Below, piece after piece: positions 62,621 through 64,000 of a stretch of DNA of 64,000 nucleotides. Source of the DNA: Phoebastria nigripes. Taxonomy: Eukaryota > Chordata > Aves > Procellariiformes > Diomedeidae. The position numbers and the translations under genes are program-made. Within the stretch, counting starts at the first letter, position 1; the number at the start of each line of letters is the position of its first letter. The notes under the pieces are model-generated. The model ran no database searches. It was not told where the DNA came from and worked only from the letters and a program-made list of their open reading frames with translations. The stretch is from the NCBI GenBank assembly GCA_035582835.1, contig JAYKAV010002662.1:2847875-2911874 (forward strand), read 5' to 3'.

Positions 62621-64000
62621 CGTGCTTCAGCTCTGCCTGAAGTTAGGGGGGACTTGACCCAGGGATTAGTGACTAAACTCCTAGTTTACACTGTGCAGCA
62701 GCTCAGACTAGATGATGCTACTTTAAAAATCACTCTTGAAGAACCAAAAAAAAACCCAAACCACAACTGCCGCACCATTGCTGTCACTACAGACTGGTAT
62801 TTCAGAGCGGTTCTCAACCGCGCTGGGTGTGAGGTGGCGTAATGCCCTGAGCTTGCCCTCAAGCACCTGAGCACATAATGCTGACAGCCCAAACCACTTG
62901 CTGTTACCAGTGTCTGAAGGATGGAGTTTACACCATGGGAGGCTTCTGCTTACCAAAAATGGGATTTATTGCACCCAGCTTTACAAGTCTGCATCTGAGC
63001 TTGTAAGCCAGGCTACAGCAGAATCAATGGAAATAAGGAAATATTTGAAATAGAGTCATCATTTAGATTTATTTAGACAGTGAGATGTGGTAAGCTATAG
63101 CTAGGCATCCTTAACTATAATGAATAGGTCCCCACTGACTGTTTAGGAAGCCCAGCAGGACCAGTTCAGACATGGACGCTGTAGAGGTGGATAAACAGAT
63201 TATTTCTTTGGCAATGGCAACAGATCTTGTGGGCAGACATGCATGCACAGTGCTCTGAAGGAGTCACAGGAGCTATTAGAGTACATTTAAAATCTATTGG
63301 TCTCTAAGGAGAGGCTCAAGCTTCAAAAGTTCAGCAAGTCCTTCAAGGAAGGAAGGTTGAATAGATCTAGGATAGCACAGTAACATGCATAGAACATAGG
63401 AAAGTATGAAAGATAATTAGAATTAAAGCTGTGATGGGAGGAGAGAGCCAAAAATTATGGGAAAACAGAAAGCTGTCTGTCATTTCTCAAGTCCAGAGAA
63501 GTTTCAAGCAAGGAAGCTAACTGCTGGTGACACCTTCTTTTTCCCAAGCTGCCTCTTTCTAGGGACACTTCTAAGGATAGACGAGGAAGTTAACAACATC
63601 CAGTTCTTCTTTGCTGTAAAGATACTTTGGAAAGAAAATCCTAAAATATTTCATTCCTAGTTGTATCTTTAAAAGAATTCTAGGATTTCAATAAATACTC
63701 TAAAACTGACCTGCCACAGAAGATACCAAAGCAGTTCATATTAATTTATAATATTTTCAGCCTACTAATTAAAATGCTTTGGAAGCTTTTAAATATCTCT
63801 GGGAGCTATCTTTAAAAGGTCTAAATAATTTATGTTCCTTATCATGTACTGTGATATCGATAAGAGTTCTTAACCTCTTTTGCTAACCAAAAGAAGAGAA
63901 AAATAAGATGATATATCTGATTGGAAATAACTGTCATGATTTTGTTTCTTTTTTTAAAACAACAAGTATTTACTCTCCATAATTATCTAGTAAGCACCAG
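62621..64000 (-). other. PRKAG2 intron 4 (partial) / upstream flank
   Basis: AT-richer sequence right of the CpG island. For the long isoform this is intron; for the short isoform it is upstream flank. Open frames are short and unremarkable, and I see no exon of the long isoform in it. Confidence 0.7.

Overview
The window is vertebrate nuclear DNA, very probably from a bird. Three things point there: a CR1 LINE of the avian type with its characteristic octamer tail, introns that are short for a vertebrate AMPK gamma-2 gene, and sparse repeats apart from simple-sequence tracts. Scattered single 'n' bases suggest a draft or consensus assembly. There are no bacterial-style operons, CRISPR arrays, tRNA or rRNA genes that I can see.

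Layout. All protein-coding sequence I can support lies on the minus strand and belongs to two genes. At the left edge is the first coding exon of RHEB (54-105), followed by its CpG-island promoter (to about 1,000). About 6 kb with no recognisable gene follows. From about 7.2 kb to 61.5 kb lies PRKAG2, the AMP-activated protein kinase gamma-2 subunit. Twelve coding exons were found (human exon numbers 5 to 16). Every splice junction has AG/GT ends, and the phases close into one 328-codon reading frame plus stop. That is the length of the short human isoform PRKAG2b. The window's second CpG island (about 61.05-62.6 kb) surrounds exon 5, which holds the start codon of the short isoform and also has a good acceptor and in-frame sequence upstream. 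It can therefore serve as an internal exon of the long isoform, whose earlier exons must lie beyond 64,000.

Between the exons are introns with low-complexity A/C tracts, poly-A/poly-T runs, microsatellites and a few transposon copies. These are one young, sense-oriented CR1 fragment with a largely open reverse-transcriptase frame (36.9-37.9 kb), two or three older CR1-like remnants, and one MIR/L2-like remnant.

Biology. RHEB is the GTPase that activates mTORC1 at the lysosome. PRKAG2 is the nucleotide sensor of AMPK, which restrains mTORC1 through TSC2 and Raptor. The same neighbours in the same orientation are known from human 7q36. I found no previously undescribed gene system. The most interesting points are local: a long imperfect hairpin in the PRKAG2 3' UTR, an orphan splice donor in the alternative-promoter island, simple repeats recruited as splice-site sequence, and a tandem-duplication-plus-palindrome in intron 5.
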